From: CAYLUN01 sp964386865
GTDB taxonomy: Bacteria; Verrucomicrobiota; Kiritimatiellia; RFP12; UBA1067
Assembly: GCA_964386865.1 (NCBI GenBank)
Contig: CAYLUN010000033.1
Span: forward strand, 1 to 51,991
Direction of reading: 5' to 3'
Length of the DNA stretch: 51,991 nucleotides
Shown here: piece after piece, positions 41,964-49,495 of the stretch
Position numbering within the stretch: position 1 is the first letter of the stretch
How the letters are laid out: every line of letters starts with the position of its first letter
Program-made: the position numbers and the translations under genes
The notes under the pieces: model-generated
What the model was told of the DNA's origin: nothing
The model's input: the letters and a program-made list of their open reading frames with translations, nothing else
The model's database searches: none

Positions 41964-43172
41964 TTACCGCAGCGCGGCGGTCAGCTCCTCCCGCGTCGCG
42001 AACGCCTTTCCGCTGCGCACGGCCGACAGCAAGCGCGCGAACGAAGGGATCGTGCCGTAGCGGTCGCTCAGCGGCGACGTGATGTACAGCGTCGCCATGA
42101 GGTTCCCCATCTGCACGGCGTCGCCGACGTCCAGCGCCCCCTTGACGAACTCGTCCCGGTGCTGGGAGATGAAGGCGACCAGCCCCGCGCGGAACGAATC
42201 CCCCGCGCCCACCAGATCGATCACGCTGCCGACCCGAAAGCGCGACTCGTAGAAATCCGTCGCGCCGACGCGGCCGCCGGGCCCCACCAGCCTGGCGTAC
42301 GCGCCGTTCTTGACCGTCACGCCGAACAGCTGCGTGCGGCCGAGCCCCCGGCCCGCCGCGTACTCCGCGACGAAGTCCAGGTAGCTCAGGCAGCTCTCGC
42401 GCGTGTCGAGCCCGTGCGTGCGGTGCGCGGGGTCGAGCGTGTTGCGGATCATGCGGGCCTCGTCCGCCGACGTAAAAAAGATGTCCAGCTCGCCCAGCAG
42501 CGGGATCAGCAGCCGATACGCGGCCACCGGCTCTCCGCTCGCGATCAGACCCTGCGGGTTGCCCGTCAGCGTGTGGCTGTCCGCGATGGTGACGCACCCC
42601 TGCGCGCGGCACCAGGTCATAAATGCGGCCAAGTCGCGGCCGCCGTTGGCGTCGCCCCGGTCGGAGAGGCCCGAGTACATGTAGTAGACCACGCGCGGCG
42701 CCAAGCGCCGGACGTGCGGCTTGAAGGCCTCGAAATCGAAGTCGTTGTTCGCGTTCGGGAAGTAGGCGATGCCGCCCCGCTCGCCGCCCGTCGCCTCGTG
42801 GATGAAGGTCGTCCCCGTCGGCAGCGACGGGTGCACGACCGTGGCGGACATGTCCACGCCGTTGCGGGTCAGCGTGTCGTGGAAGGCGCGCCCCTGGACG
42901 TCGAGCCCGGCGCACCCGCCCGCGCCCAGATTGACGCCCACGGCCACGCGCAGTCCGGCGCGCGCCACGAGCGGCGCGGTGTTGCCCGGCCCGCCCGCCG
43001 TCGCGCACCCGCTTTCCACGTAGCCCCTGAGCTGCGCCTGCGTGTACAGCGGCATGTCGGCCGTCGCGCACTTGGCCAGCCCGCCCGCGCCGACGAGACG
43101 GTCGGCAAAGGCGAAGTCCGGGCTCCGCAGGTCGAGAACAGCCGTATTCAGAATCAGGACATCCGTCGCCAT
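41964..43172 (-). CDS. PfkB family carbohydrate kinase
   Basis: 402 residues, longer than typical ribokinases (~310). The conserved first signature GGPGNTAPLVARAGLRVAVG and the second signature DLVGAGDSFRAGLVA with catalytic Asp325 are intact. Extra sequence lies at the N-terminus (LRSPDFAFADRLVGAGGLAKCA) and in the middle (about 215-270). The substrate is not evident. GGAGG lies 6 bases before the ATG. The promoter TTCATA-17-TAGAAT lies at 43209-43237, divergent from guaA. With the downstream dehydrogenase (11-base gap) it forms a two-gene sugar or polyol module. Confidence 0.92.
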   Translation of the reverse strand: MATDVLILNTAVLDLRSPDFAFADRLVGAGGLAKCATADMPLYTQAQLRGYVESGCATAGGPGNTAPLVARAGLRVAVGVNLGAGGCAGLDVQGRAFHDTLTRNGVDMSATVVHPSLPTGTTFIHEATGGERGGIAYFPNANNDFDFEAFKPHVRRLAPRVVYYMYSGLSDRGDANGGRDLAAFMTWCRAQGCVTIADSHTLTGNPQGLIASGEPVAAYRLLIPLLGELDIFFTSADEARMIRNTLDPAHRTHGLDTRESCLSYLDFVAEYAAGRGLGRTQLFGVTVKNGAYARLVGPGGRVGATDFYESRFRVGSVIDLVGAGDSFRAGLVAFISQHRDEFVKGALDVGDAVQMGNLMATLYITSPLSDRYGTIPSFARLLSAVRSGKAFATREELTAALR

Positions 43173-43208
43173 GCTACACCTCCCCCTCTACTCACACGTT
43201 GGAGGAAG

Positions 43209-43237
43209 ATTCTACCAACCTGTGCGCGGCGTATGAA
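43209..43237 (-). promoter_or_regulatory. Promoter of the PfkB/dehydrogenase operon
   Basis: Minus strand: TTCATA (43232-43237), 17-bp spacer, TAGAAT (43209-43214). Confidence 0.5.
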
Positions 43238-43289
43238 GACAAATTGCGCGCGATTCGCACCCGTCCGGCGCGACCGCCCGTTTTTCCAC

Positions 43290-43319
43290 TTCCCAAGCCC
43301 CCCCGGAAAACACTAAACT
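43290..43319 (+). promoter_or_regulatory. Possible promoter of guaA
   Basis: TTCCCA (43290-43295), 18-bp spacer, TAAACT (43314-43319). The -35 box is weak. AGGAG is found 8 bases before the guaA ATG. Confidence 0.4.
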
Positions 43320-43345
43320 ACGCCCGCATAAAAGGAGCTCGCCCC

Positions 43346-44887
43346 ATGCAGCACAAGTGGATCGCCATTCTCGACTTCGGTTCGCAGTACACCCAGCTCA
43401 TCGCCCGCCGCGTGCGCGAGCAGCAGGTCTACTCGGAGATCATCCGGTTCGACACGACCGCCGCCCAGTTGCGCGAGCGCAAGCCGGCGGGCATCATCCT
43501 CTCGGGCGGGCCGAACAGCGTCTTCGAGAAAGGCGCGCCGCTCTGTGACCCCGCGATCTACGAGCTGGGCGTCCCCGTGCTGGGCATCTGCTACGGCATG
43601 CAGCTCACCGCCAAGACGCTCGGCGGCACGGTCAAGCCCGGCGACCACCGCGAGTACGGGCACACGCGCATCGAGACCGTCCCCGGCAACCGCCTGTTCG
43701 CGGGCCTGCCGTCGGAGCTCGACGTCTGGATGAGCCACGGCGACCAGGTCGAGGTTATGCCCGCCGGCTTCGAGGTCGCCGCGCGCTCGCTCTCCTGCCC
43801 CCACGCGGCGATGCGCCACGACGCGCGCAACCTCTTTGCGCTCCAGTTCCACCCCGAGGTCGTCCACACCCAGCACGGGCAGCAGATCCTGCACAACTTC
43901 CTGTTCGCGGTCTGCGGCTGCGACGGCGACTGGAAGCTCTCCTCGTGGGTCGACGAGACGGTCGAGCGGCTGAAGAGGCAGGTCGGCGACGAGCAGGTCG
44001 TGCTCGGACTCAGCGGCGGCGTGGACTCCTCCGTCGTCGCGGTGCTCTTGCACAAGGCCATCGGCGACCACCTGCACTGCATCTTCGTGGACAACGGCCT
44101 GCTGCGCTACGGCGAGGACAAGCAGGTGGAGCAGATGTTCCACGCCAAGCTCGGCATGGACCTGCACGTGATCGACGCGAAGGACCGCTTCTACGCCGCG
44201 CTCAAAGGCGTCGAAGACCCCGAGAAGAAGCGCAAGATCATCGGCCGCGAGTTCATCGAGGTCTTCGCCGAGCAGGCCCGCCGGTTCAAGAACTGCAAGT
44301 TCCTGGGCCAGGGCACGATCTACCCGGACGTCATCGAAAGCGTCAGCCCCCTCAAGGGCCCGAGCCAGACCATCAAGAGCCACCACAACGTCGGCGGGCT
44401 GCCGCCGGATCTGAAGTTCGAGCTGGTCGAGCCGCTGCGCGAGCTCTTCAAGGACGAGGTGCGCGCCGTGGGCCGCGTGCTGGGCATGGACCACGAGCTG
44501 CTCGACCGCCAGCCCTTCCCCGGGCCCGGCATGGGCGTGCGCATTTTGGGCGAGGTCAACGCCGAGCGCGTCGCGCTGCTGCAGCAGGCCGACCTGCGCG
44601 TGCAGGAGGAGATGCGGAAGCTTCCGAGCTACAAATCGATCTGGCAGTCCTTCGCCGTGCTGCTGCCCGTCAACTCGGTGGGCGTCATGGGCGACCAGCG
44701 CACCTACGAGAACGTCTGCGCCCTGCGCGTGGTGGACAGCATCGACGCGATGACCGCGGACTGGACGCGCGTGCCGTACGACACGCTGGCCCGCATCTCG
44801 AACCGCATCATCAACGAGGTGCGCGGCATCAACCGCGTGGTCTTCGACATCAGCTCCAAGCCGCCCGCCACTATCGAGTGGGAGTAG
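43346..44887 (+). CDS. guaA: GMP synthase (glutamine-hydrolysing)
   Basis: 513 residues, normal length. The class I glutamine amidotransferase domain (1-190) has ILSGGPNSVF and the nucleophile Cys82 in LGICYGMQL, with HPEVVHT as the His-Glu partner. The ATP pyrophosphatase loop is SGGVDSS from residue 223. The C-terminal dimerisation domain has QPFPGPGMGVRILGEV and ends PPATIEWE as expected. The enzyme converts XMP to GMP using glutamine and ATP. ATG at 43346 with AGGAG is preferred over the upstream extension to 43199. The 3' end overlaps the convergent gene by 17 bases. No guaB neighbour is present. Confidence 0.98.
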   Translation: MQHKWIAILDFGSQYTQLIARRVREQQVYSEIIRFDTTAAQLRERKPAGIILSGGPNSVFEKGAPLCDPAIYELGVPVLGICYGMQLTAKTLGGTVKPGDHREYGHTRIETVPGNRLFAGLPSELDVWMSHGDQVEVMPAGFEVAARSLSCPHAAMRHDARNLFALQFHPEVVHTQHGQQILHNFLFAVCGCDGDWKLSSWVDETVERLKRQVGDEQVVLGLSGGVDSSVVAVLLHKAIGDHLHCIFVDNGLLRYGEDKQVEQMFHAKLGMDLHVIDAKDRFYAALKGVEDPEKKRKIIGREFIEVFAEQARRFKNCKFLGQGTIYPDVIESVSPLKGPSQTIKSHHNVGGLPPDLKFELVEPLRELFKDEVRAVGRVLGMDHELLDRQPFPGPGMGVRILGEVNAERVALLQQADLRVQEEMRKLPSYKSIWQSFAVLLPVNSVGVMGDQRTYENVCALRVVDSIDAMTADWTRVPYDTLARISNRIINEVRGINRVVFDISSKPPATIEWE

Positions 44888-46907
44888 CCGTGCCGGCCTT
44901 GTCGCCCTCGCCGGCGTAGGTGTACGTGAAGAGCTGCGGCGTCTCGGCGCAGGTGAGCGTGGGAGGAAGCTGCTCGCCGCCCGCCTGGCGCGGCATGTAC
45001 TGCACGGCGCAGGCCTTCGTCGGGCGGTTCTGTTTGTCGGTTGCCAGCACCTTGTGCCCCTTGTGCGTAAAGCGCTCCGGCTGCCCCCCGCTCCGCGTGC
45101 GGTACCACCCCAGCAGCTTTCCCTGGGCGTCGTACTCGTACAGATCCTTCCACCCCTTTTGCAGCGTCAGGGCCGGGTCGGCGTAGCGGTGCGCCGCGTT
45201 GCTGTAGTCCACGGACAAGATCTGCCCGTCGTCGCGGTAGACGCGCTCCTCGCTGGGGAGGTAGTAGAACGACAGGATCGCGGGCGGCGAATAGTACGCC
45301 CCCGCTTTGACGAAGCAGCCGATGTCGACGCGGCTGCTCGTCAGCCGTGCGGGCGCCCCGCTCGCATCGGCCGGCCGGTAGGCGCCGTGGTACGAGACCG
45401 TCAGCTCGACGCGGGAGGCGCTCTCATCCAAGGGCTTGAAGGCGACCTTCTTGGCGTCCCCCTGCAGAACCACCCACAGGTATTTCGCCCCGCCCTGCGG
45501 CGCAGGCGAGGCGGCCGCCTCGATCGTCATCCGGCGCTCGCGCGCCATCCCGCGAACCACGCGCGCGATGGCGAAAGGCGTGTCGAACAGGCCTTCCGGG
45601 CGCACATCGAAGAAGTCCACGCCCATCTCGGCCTCGGCGTCCTTGATCGTGCGCAGGGCCACCAGCGGCGGCAGCGTCTCGGGGGTCAGCGCATGCGCCA
45701 TTTTCACCAGGGCCTCGACATCCAGCTGGGCGGCGTCGAACACGACGGGGTGCGCCGCGCCCGTCAGGTAGTCCTCCGGCTTCTTGAGCGTCTTCTGCGT
45801 GGCGCGCAGCAGCATCTGGAGCGCGGGGGCGACCTGCTGGCGGGCGATCAGCGCGTGCTTCGCCGCAGGCTGGAGCGCTGCCAGCGCCGCCGCAAACGCG
45901 CGCAAGAACGGCTGGTCTGAGTAAGAGGACCCTTGGCTGATCACATAGTACGGCGTGTTGGCCGGAAACAGGTCCCCTGTCTCCGGGTCATAGTCCTTGT
46001 GCTCGGGATAAAACCAGCACTGGTTGTTCAGGTAGTACTGGAGCGCGGCGATCGGCTGCAGCGGATCCGTCACGATGGCCCGTGGCAGGCTGCGCCAGAA
46101 GGGGCCGCTGACCATCGACATCGACGAATTTCCGAGAACCGGATAGTCGAACGCCGTGTTGGGCAGGCTCAGATGGACGCGCTGATGGCGGGCCTGCGCG
46201 CCATAGACGACCGGCGTCAGCCCGGGGAAGTTCGTCACGACCAGGCGCGAGTGCCCGTCGTCGCGGTTCACATACAAGTCGCCGAAGTTTCCTGACGCCG
46301 TCTCTTCCTTCAGCCACCCGCGCACCCATTCCTCGGCCGGGCCGCTGTACTCGGGGGCGTAGGCCGACATCTTCTTGAGGTCGGGCCTCAAGAGCGTGAA
46401 AAACGTCCTGAAGCGCCCGGCCTCGAAGTCCCAGACGGTGTTCGACGCGTGGATCTCAGCCGGCATCCCCATCAGGACGGTGGAGGCTTTGACCTCGGGG
46501 ACGCCCTCGACCGGCTTCCCGCCCAGGCGCTCGGCCTTGCTCACCAACTCCTTGAACCTCGGCAGCGCGGCCACCTGCTTAAGGTCGGTGTCCGCGGCGA
46601 TGGCCCTGTAATCGCGGAAGCCCATTTCGATCGCGCGATCCAACGCCTCCAGCGCCGGCCGCTTGTCCGCCCGGTAGGCCAGCGCGCAAGCCAGATTGTA
46701 CTGCCACGTCGGGTCGCGCGGCAGCAGGGCCACGCCCTCGCGGCAAACCGCCTCCATCTCGTCGATCTTGCCCGACCGCACCGACTGCGCCAGGCGCTGC
46801 TGCAGGTGGCGGTGCTGGGGGTAGACCAGCGGAATCTCGAACAGGTTTGTCGCCGTCTGCGCGTTGGCGGCGGCGGCGAACAGGATCACGGCGACAAGGG
46901 TCTTCAT
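44871..46907 (-). CDS. Secreted protein with N-terminal TPR-like repeats, function unknown
   Basis: 678 residues with a signal peptide (MKTLVAVILFAAAANAQ). Residues ~25-125 contain helical TPR-type repeats (WQYNLACALAYRADKRPALEALDRAIEMGF) in the style of serine/threonine or peptidase-associated TPR modules. The remaining ~550 residues are unassigned; they include beta-rich segments (RVELTVSYHGAYRPADASG) and a terminal RHS-like run (LYEYDAQGKLLGWYRTRSGGQ). No catalytic motif is clear. It lies 46 bases downstream of the esterase-like gene and both are exported, so they are probably one operon. The stop lies inside the guaA 3' end (17-base overlap). Confidence 0.8.
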   Translation of the reverse strand: MKTLVAVILFAAAANAQTATNLFEIPLVYPQHRHLQQRLAQSVRSGKIDEMEAVCREGVALLPRDPTWQYNLACALAYRADKRPALEALDRAIEMGFRDYRAIAADTDLKQVAALPRFKELVSKAERLGGKPVEGVPEVKASTVLMGMPAEIHASNTVWDFEAGRFRTFFTLLRPDLKKMSAYAPEYSGPAEEWVRGWLKEETASGNFGDLYVNRDDGHSRLVVTNFPGLTPVVYGAQARHQRVHLSLPNTAFDYPVLGNSSMSMVSGPFWRSLPRAIVTDPLQPIAALQYYLNNQCWFYPEHKDYDPETGDLFPANTPYYVISQGSSYSDQPFLRAFAAALAALQPAAKHALIARQQVAPALQMLLRATQKTLKKPEDYLTGAAHPVVFDAAQLDVEALVKMAHALTPETLPPLVALRTIKDAEAEMGVDFFDVRPEGLFDTPFAIARVVRGMARERRMTIEAAASPAPQGGAKYLWVVLQGDAKKVAFKPLDESASRVELTVSYHGAYRPADASGAPARLTSSRVDIGCFVKAGAYYSPPAILSFYYLPSEERVYRDDGQILSVDYSNAAHRYADPALTLQKGWKDLYEYDAQGKLLGWYRTRSGGQPERFTHKGHKVLATDKQNRPTKACAVQYMPRQAGGEQLPPTLTCAETPQLFTYTYAGEGDKAGTATPTR

Positions 46908-46953
46908 TTGATCTCCTCAGGCAGGGACAGGGCGCTGCGCACGAACCGCGCCC

Positions 46954-47742
46954 TCACCAGAACCGCCACCACGGCTTCTTGGCCGCGCGGCTCTGCTTCA
47001 GCAGCCACTCGATCACGGCCGGGTCGGCGTAGGTGCGGTCCCACACGTTGTGCGCGGCGTTCTCGTACTCCGTGTACTTCACCCGGGCGCCGTTCTGCCG
47101 CAGCGCCTCCACCATCCGGCGCCCACAGCCGACCGGCACGTTCTTGTCGTCGCGCCCGTGGAACACCCAGATGGGCAAGCGCTTGAGGTCCTGAACGCGC
47201 CGGATGTCGCCGCCGCCGCAGATGGGTATCGCGGCCGCGAACAGGGCTGGCTCGCGCTGGATCGCATCCCACGCGCCGAAGCCGCCCAGCGACAGCCCCG
47301 TAATGTAGAGCCGGTCGGGATCAGCCTGCCGCTCAGCCACCAGATGCCGGCACAGCTCGAGCGCGGCCTCCAGCGAAGGCGCCGGCTGCCCGGGCGCCGC
47401 GTAATCGGCCGTCATCGCCAGCTGCTTCACCCACCAGCTGTCGCTCGGGCACTGGGGCGCCAGCACGATCACCGGCTCGGACTGCTTGATCAGCGACCGG
47501 ACAAGAGCGGGCACGCCCACCCTGATCTGCTTCAGGTTGTCGGTGCCGCACTCGCCCGAGCCATGCAGAAACAGGATCAGCGGGTACTTCCTCCCCGCCT
47601 CGGGGAACTGCGGCATGCCGAGCCGGTAGGGGAAGGCCGCCCCTGCCTGGTTCGTGTAGACACAGGACTTCATAAAGTCGTCAGCCGTGAACTGGGCCCA
47701 CGCCGGAAGGCACAGGAAGACGAGCGATGCCAGCCATTTCAT
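46954..47742 (-). CDS. Secreted alpha/beta-hydrolase, phospholipase/carboxylesterase-like
   Basis: 262 residues with a signal peptide ending near PAWAQ (16-17). The alpha/beta-hydrolase triad can be read: Ser151 in GLSLGGFGAWDA, an Asp at 198 or 199 in HGRDDKNVPV, and His231 in ENAAHNVWDR. An oxyanion region FLHGSGECG lies at 59-66. This layout fits the dienelactone-hydrolase/PHB-depolymerase-like esterases often exported by PVC bacteria for acetylated polysaccharides; the substrate is inferred. The ATG follows the -10 box by 6 bases without a Shine-Dalgarno, so the mRNA is probably leaderless. The 44871 gene follows downstream. Confidence 0.88.
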   Translation of the reverse strand: MKWLASLVFLCLPAWAQFTADDFMKSCVYTNQAGAAFPYRLGMPQFPEAGRKYPLILFLHGSGECGTDNLKQIRVGVPALVRSLIKQSEPVIVLAPQCPSDSWWVKQLAMTADYAAPGQPAPSLEAALELCRHLVAERQADPDRLYITGLSLGGFGAWDAIQREPALFAAAIPICGGGDIRRVQDLKRLPIWVFHGRDDKNVPVGCGRRMVEALRQNGARVKYTEYENAAHNVWDRTYADPAVIEWLLKQSRAAKKPWWRFW

Positions 47743-47748
47743 AAGACC

Positions 47749-47777
47749 ATTATGCCACAGCTTCCCCCTTCTGAGAA
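47749..47777 (-). promoter_or_regulatory. Promoter of the esterase operon
   Basis: Minus strand: TTCTCA (47772-47777), 17-bp spacer, CATAAT (47749-47754), 6 bases before the ATG (leaderless arrangement). Confidence 0.55.
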
Positions 47778-47837
47778 CACCCGTTTTAGGCGCCCGCGCC
47801 GCCGCTCCGTCGAACCTGCCGCCCCGCCAGCTTTGCC

Positions 47838-47866
47838 TTGTGCCGACCTTCGGGTTGTTCTACAAT
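47838..47866 (+). promoter_or_regulatory. Promoter of the methyltransferase-like gene
   Basis: TTGTGC (47838-47843), 17-bp spacer, TACAAT (47861-47866). GGGAG lies 6 bases before the ATG at 47893. Confidence 0.55.
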
Positions 47867-47892
47867 TCTGAAACAAATCGCGGGAGTACTGA

Positions 47893-48537
47893 ATGATCAC
47901 CGATTTCTTAAAGCGGATTGCGAGAGACTGGCCTTTCTACGACGAACTGCGGAACTGGGAGGTCAAGCGGCGCTGGCCCGGAGAGCTCGCGCGCTGGGAG
48001 CGGTGCGGCTCGCCCATCCCTCCCCCGCACCTATTCAAGCAAAACATCATCCGCGAGCACGCGAAGCGCTTCGGCCCCCGCGTTTTCATCGAAACCGGAA
48101 CCTGCTACGGCGACATGGTCGAGGCGCTGCGGCGCGAGTTCGACCGCGTGTACTCCATCGAGCTGAGCCCGTATCTGTTCGGCAAGGTGTCCAAGCGCTT
48201 CAAGCGCGCCAAGAACGTCACGCTGATCCAGGGAGACAGCGGCGTCAAGCTGAAGGAGGTCATGCCTTCCATCGGCCAGCCCGCCCTGTTTTACCTCGAC
48301 GGCCACTACTCGTCCGGCATGAGCATCAAGGGCGAGAAAGAGACGCCCATCTGCGAGGAGCTGCACACCATCTTGCGCGCGAAGCCGTTCAAACACGTGA
48401 TCCTCATCGACGACGCGCGCTGCTTCGGCGTCGACCCGGACTATCCGCCGGTCGACGAGCTGAGGAAGCTCGTGGACTCGTACAGCCGGGGCTACTCCGT
48501 CGCCGTGAAGGACGACTGCATCCGGATCACCCCGTGA
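47893..48537 (+). CDS. SAM-dependent methyltransferase-like protein
   Basis: 214 residues, no signal peptide. Residues 63-74 (RVFIETGTCYGD) match motif I of class I SAM-dependent methyltransferases, with VYSIELSPYLF as the acidic beta-2 loop and KNVTLIQGDSGVKLKEVM and PALFYLDGHYSS as later motifs. The Cys in TGTCYGD and the FYLDGHYS segment resemble the FkbM/TylF-like sugar O-methyltransferases, but the match is weak. The substrate is not readable. A hairpin (48543-48565) follows the stop, and the amidohydrolase gene begins 58 bases downstream in the same direction. Confidence 0.8.
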   Translation: MITDFLKRIARDWPFYDELRNWEVKRRWPGELARWERCGSPIPPPHLFKQNIIREHAKRFGPRVFIETGTCYGDMVEALRREFDRVYSIELSPYLFGKVSKRFKRAKNVTLIQGDSGVKLKEVMPSIGQPALFYLDGHYSSGMSIKGEKETPICEELHTILRAKPFKHVILIDDARCFGVDPDYPPVDELRKLVDSYSRGYSVAVKDDCIRITP

Positions 48538-48542
48538 GCCCG

Positions 48543-48565
48543 GGCGCCGGCTGAAGTCCGGCGCC
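48543..48565 (+). repeat. GC-rich hairpin between methyltransferase-like and amidohydrolase genes
   Basis: Perfect 8-bp arms GGCGCCGG (48543-48550) and CCGGCGCC (48558-48565) around a 7-base loop, right after the upstream stop. No T-tract, so a processing or mRNA-stability hairpin is more likely than a terminator. Confidence 0.7.
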
Positions 48566-48595
48566 GCGTCCCGCGTGAACCAGGGAGAGCGTTTC

Positions 48596-49432
48596 ATGGT
48601 GATCGACGTGCACGCCCACACCTTCCCCGACGCCATGGCCTCGAAGGTGCTCAGCACGCTCACGGCCAAGGCCTGGGTGCCGGTCACGCCAGCCGCGGAC
48701 GGCACCGTCGGCAGCCTGCTTGAGTCCATGCGCCGCGACGGCGTCGACTACGCCGTCGTCTGCCCGATCGCCACCAAGCCCTCGCAGTTCGACGTCATCC
48801 TCCGCGAGGCGCTGGCCATCCGCGACGGCGAGCGCGGTGAAACCGCCGCCCGCCACCTAATCCCCTTCGGCTCCGTGCATCCGGCAGACGGCGCGCGCGT
48901 CGAGCACCTTCGCCGGCTGGCCGAGTGCGGCATCCGCGGCATCAAGCTGCACCCCTACTATCAGGAGTTCGTGCTCGACGCGCCCGACATGCTGGAGCTC
49001 TTCCGCTGCTGCCGCGACTTGAGCCTCGTGGTGCAGTGCCACTGCGGCTTCGACGTCGGCTTCCCGCTCGACCCGCTGTGCGGCCCCGAGCGCGTCTCCC
49101 GGGTGGCCCGCGAGGTGCCGGGGCTGCGCTTCATCGCGGCCCATCTCGGCGGCTGGCGGCAGTGGGGCGGCTCGGCCGAGAACCTGCTCGGAAAGGACGT
49201 CTGGCTGGACACCGCCGTGCTGGGCCCCGATTTCGGCGACCCTCTGGCGCAGCGCATCCTGCGCGAGCATCCGGCGGAGCGGCTGCTGTTCGCAACCGAC
49301 TGGCCTTGGCTGGGCTTTGCCGACGCCCTGCGCTACGCGAGGGGCTCGGGGCGCCCGCCCGACCAGGTGCGCGCCATTCTCGGCGCGAACGCCGCCGGCC
49401 TCCTCGGCATCACCGAAGCCTCGCCATGGTGA
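48596..49432 (+). CDS. Amidohydrolase-2 (ACMSD-like) family metal-dependent hydrolase
   Basis: 278 residues of TIM-barrel metallohydrolase type. Metal ligands: His6 and His8 in DVHAHTFPD, the KLHPYYQEF histidine, the AAHLGGW histidine and the final Asp in FATDWPW. This set is the amidohydrolase-2/ACMSD family pattern, whose members decarboxylate or hydrolyse small organic acids. ATG at 48596 is chosen because GGGAGAG lies just upstream; the GTG at 48575 is an alternative. It is the last plus-strand gene before a convergent TPR gene, separated by a terminator that serves the minus strand. Confidence 0.9.
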   Translation: MVIDVHAHTFPDAMASKVLSTLTAKAWVPVTPAADGTVGSLLESMRRDGVDYAVVCPIATKPSQFDVILREALAIRDGERGETAARHLIPFGSVHPADGARVEHLRRLAECGIRGIKLHPYYQEFVLDAPDMLELFRCCRDLSLVVQCHCGFDVGFPLDPLCGPERVSRVAREVPGLRFIAAHLGGWRQWGGSAENLLGKDVWLDTAVLGPDFGDPLAQRILREHPAERLLFATDWPWLGFADALRYARGSGRPPDQVRAILGANAAGLLGITEASPW

Positions 49433-49436
49433 CGCG

Positions 49437-49465
49437 AAAAAGGGGCGGCCGGAGATGGCTGCCCC
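49437..49465 (-). terminator. Intrinsic terminator of the cytoplasmic TPR gene
   Basis: Minus strand stem GGGGCAGCC / GGCCGCCCC (one wobble pair) with a 6-base loop, followed by TTTTTC; 30 bases past the TPR gene stop. Confidence 0.75.
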
Positions 49466-49495
49466 CTATCTCAAGACCCGGCGTGGCCCGGACGC

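Noticed and set aside
41953..43071. N-terminal extension of the mannitol-dehydrogenase-like frame across the PfkB gene
   Set aside because: Same-strand shadow in another frame of the kinase; the NAD-binding loop starts near 41952 with a ribosome site directly upstream.
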